Below, piece after piece: positions 62,802 to 64,000 of a stretch of DNA of 64,000 nt. The DNA comes from Amycolatopsis sp. DSM 110486 (GTDB lineage: Bacteria; Actinomycetota; Actinomycetes; Mycobacteriales; Pseudonocardiaceae), in assembly GCF_019468465.1 (NCBI RefSeq), contig NZ_CP080519.1, forward strand, positions 6,503,001 through 6,567,000, given 5' to 3'. Each line of letters starts with the position of its first letter. Within the stretch, counting starts at the first letter, position 1. The notes under the pieces are model-generated. The model did not search any database. It had not been told where the DNA came from and saw only the letters and a list, made by a program, of their open reading frames with translations. The position numbers and the translations under genes are program-made.

Positions 62802-63106
62802 CTCGCTGACTCACGGGCTCGCTTCGGCCCACCCCAATGTGGCGTTGGTTGCGTTCAACGCACCGAACGCCACATTGGGTGCGCCCAGCGCACCCAATGC
62901 CGCATTGGGGCGCTTGGCGCGACCTCCGGATGCTGTGAGTGGCCGGCTCGAGTTGTTGGCGCGTAGCTGCTGACGGGCTCGGGTTCTTTGTGTGCCGGCC
63001 GGTTTGGGCTGCCCGGTCGAGTGAATCGAGCGGGTTTTCGGCGCGAGCGGTCCACTCGCGACAGGCGCGGCTTGGCGTGGTGGGCGGGGGCTGCGAACGT
63101 GGGTGC
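62802..63106. other. 305-nt intergenic region with a composite repeat
   Basis: No gene is supported. It holds the composite copy of the dispersed inverted repeat (62832-62910) and then a G-rich stretch leading to the prepilin peptidase start. No clear promoter was recognised. Confidence 0.6.
62832..62910. repeat. dispersed inverted repeat, composite copy 3
   Basis: CCCAATGTGGCGTT (62833-62846) pairs perfectly with AACGCCACATTGGG (62866-62879). A second partial unit follows directly: CACATTGGGTGCG, then CACCCAATGC and GCATTGGGGCG, so arms can pair in more than one way. Confidence 0.8.
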
Positions 63107-63937
63107 ATGTCCTGGGGAATGGTCGTTGTGGGTGGGGCGGTGGTGCCCCTCCTGGTGTGGTTGCTGAGGCGGGCGGGTGCGCCCGTGTCGCCGGTCGTGG
63201 CTGTCGCCGTGGTGGTGGCTGCGCTGCTCGTCGTCGTGTGGCGGTGGCAGGAGGGGCGCTGGGCCGAGTGGTGGTGGCCGGTGCCGTGGGTGCTCACGGT
63301 GGTCGGGGTGCCGTTGTGCCTGGCGGATGTCCGGCATCGGAGGTTGCCGGATGTGCTGACGTTGTCGGCGTACCCCGTCATGGCGACCGCGATGACCGTC
63401 GCCGCCGTAAGCGGGGGCGGGGCGACGCTGCTCGTGAGCGCGGCGGAGGGCGTGCTCGTGTTCGGCGGCGTCCATCTCGTCGTCCACCGGGTCAGGCCGG
63501 CGCAGCTCGGGGCAGGAGACGTGAAGCTCGCCGGCGTGCTCGGCGCGGTGCTGGGTGCGCTCGGCTGGGCGTCGGTGGCGGTCGCGGCGGTCGCGGCGGC
63601 CGGCCTGAGTGCCGTCGTGGCCGTGGGAGCGCAGGTGCCGGCCATCGCCGAGCGGGCGCGCCGCACCCAACGAGCGAGCGGCCTTCCGGCATCGGCCACC
63701 TCGCCGAAGGGCGCATCCCGCGCAGGTAGCCATCCGGCATCGGCCACCTCACCGAAGGACGCGCCAGGCGCGCATCCGGCATCGGCCACCCAGGAGACAT
63801 CCCCACCACAAGCCAGGGACGGGCCTTGCGCCCATCGGGCGATTCGGTGTGGTGTGCCCCACGGGCCGGCGTTGGTGGTCGCGGCCTGGACGTGCGCCGT
63901 GTTCCCCGGGTTGGGTTCGGGGGTGGTGCCGAGCTGA
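63107..63937 (+). CDS. A24-family prepilin peptidase carrying in-frame repeats
   Basis: A 276-residue membrane aspartyl peptidase. The catalytic Asp residues are in CLADVRHRRLPDVLTL and LGAGDVKLAGVLGA (GxGD). About six hydrophobic segments lie in the first 190 residues. The usual last helix region is displaced by an Ala/Ser/Pro-rich stretch (about 190-240) encoded by three copies of a 31-bp repeat. The enzyme would process type IV pilin or Tad-type prepilins; no pilin genes are in the window. Start ATG 63107; an upstream GTG is possible. It lies directly before aroC. Confidence 0.85.
   Translation: MSWGMVVVGGAVVPLLVWLLRRAGAPVSPVVAVAVVVAALLVVVWRWQEGRWAEWWWPVPWVLTVVGVPLCLADVRHRRLPDVLTLSAYPVMATAMTVAAVSGGGATLLVSAAEGVLVFGGVHLVVHRVRPAQLGAGDVKLAGVLGAVLGALGWASVAVAAVAAAGLSAVVAVGAQVPAIAERARRTQRASGLPASATSPKGASRAGSHPASATSPKDAPGAHPASATQETSPPQARDGPCAHRAIRCGVPHGPALVVAAWTCAVFPGLGSGVVPS
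63684..63790 (+). repeat. three copies of a GC-rich 31-bp repeat inside the peptidase gene
   Basis: Copies begin at 63684, 63732 and 63774 and share CCGGCATCGGCCACC; the first two continue CTCRCCGAAGGRCGC. They are in frame, encode PASATSPK-type peptides and are separated by short unrelated spacers. Confidence 0.88.
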
Positions 63938-63982
63938 GGGGCTGCTGGTCAGGCGCCCCGCGAGCCGTGACAGGATTGCCAG

Positions 63983-64000
63983 GTGTTGCGCTGGATCACC
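63983..64000 (+). CDS. aroC: chorismate synthase, first codons only
   Basis: GTG 63983 begins (M)LRWIT, the conserved start of chorismate synthase (MLRWxTAGESHG), and the window ends there. CAGGAT lies 6 nt upstream, suggesting a leaderless start. Position after aroE and the prepilin peptidase matches the actinobacterial aro region. Only six codons are visible. Confidence 0.65.

Noticed and set aside
63684..63790. CRISPR-like array
   Set aside because: The spacers are short and unequal, there are only three units, they are inside a coding gene, and no cas genes occur in the window.

Overview
The window is very GC-rich, uses many GTG starts, has tightly overlapping gene ends (ATGA, GTGA and TGATG junctions) and encodes actinobacterial families: Scr1-type regulator with DUF397 partner, Rv2578c-type radical SAM protein, DasR, F420-type enzymes, IdeR/DmdR-type iron box and actinobacterial LexA boxes. 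The core order DUF948 - DUF6167 - alaS - ruvX - mltG - aroE ... prepilin peptidase - aroC is typical of Pseudonocardiaceae. My inference is an Amycolatopsis-like chromosome. I saw no rRNA, tRNA, CRISPR array or intact mobile element.

Layout. 1-4.2 kb: a leftward operon (RibD-like reductase, ECF sigma factor with an apparent frameshift, Asp23-like protein), then zapE, a PAP2 phosphatase and a D-amino-acid-oxidase-like enzyme. 4.2-14 kb: accessory metabolism, namely a TetR/SDR/F420-reductase-like locus, DUF2252, rocD, an ArsR/SRPBCC pair, ppk2, an S9 peptidase and an LLM oxidoreductase. 14.4-20.3 kb: a four-gene hydroxamate siderophore operon behind an iron box, in which a glutamine-synthetase-like ligase is present and the usual acyltransferase is absent. 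20.3-25 kb: a berberine-bridge-type oxidase divergent from a large SARP/ATPase regulator, with heptamer repeats between them. 25-29.3 kb: an Scr1/DUF397 regulatory locus, sthA and two small unknown genes.

29.4-31.4 kb: an SOS-boxed radical SAM gene interrupted by an intein. 31.8-44 kb: aspS, a DUF389 protein, a phosphotransferase-like protein, an SGNH hydrolase, a phosphoesterase, a TetR/P450 pair with a large palindrome, rarA, and a PadR gene joined to the remnant of an ABC transporter. 44-54 kb: the alaS-ruvX-mltG-aroE core, then a GrpB-methyltransferase fusion, a HAD phosphatase and a hydroxyacid dehydrogenase. 54-57 kb: a beta-lactamase-like protein and a lower-GC pair made of a secreted five-cysteine protein and a SunS-like glycosyltransferase. 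57-60.3 kb: a DasR-controlled sugar PTS split over divergent operons. 60.3-64 kb: a Rieske lipoprotein, an ECF sigma/anti-sigma operon, a prepilin peptidase containing repeats, and the first codons of aroC.

Two themes cross the window. Many genes appear leaderless, with a TANNNT box 6-8 nt before the start codon. A roughly 55-60 bp inverted-repeat element built on CGCCCCAATG...CATTGGGGCG recurs after gene ends at 13.9, 54.0 and 62.8 kb. The most promising undescribed systems are the secreted-peptide/glycosyltransferase pair, the siderophore operon with its glutamine-synthetase-like ligase, and the dispersed inverted repeat.
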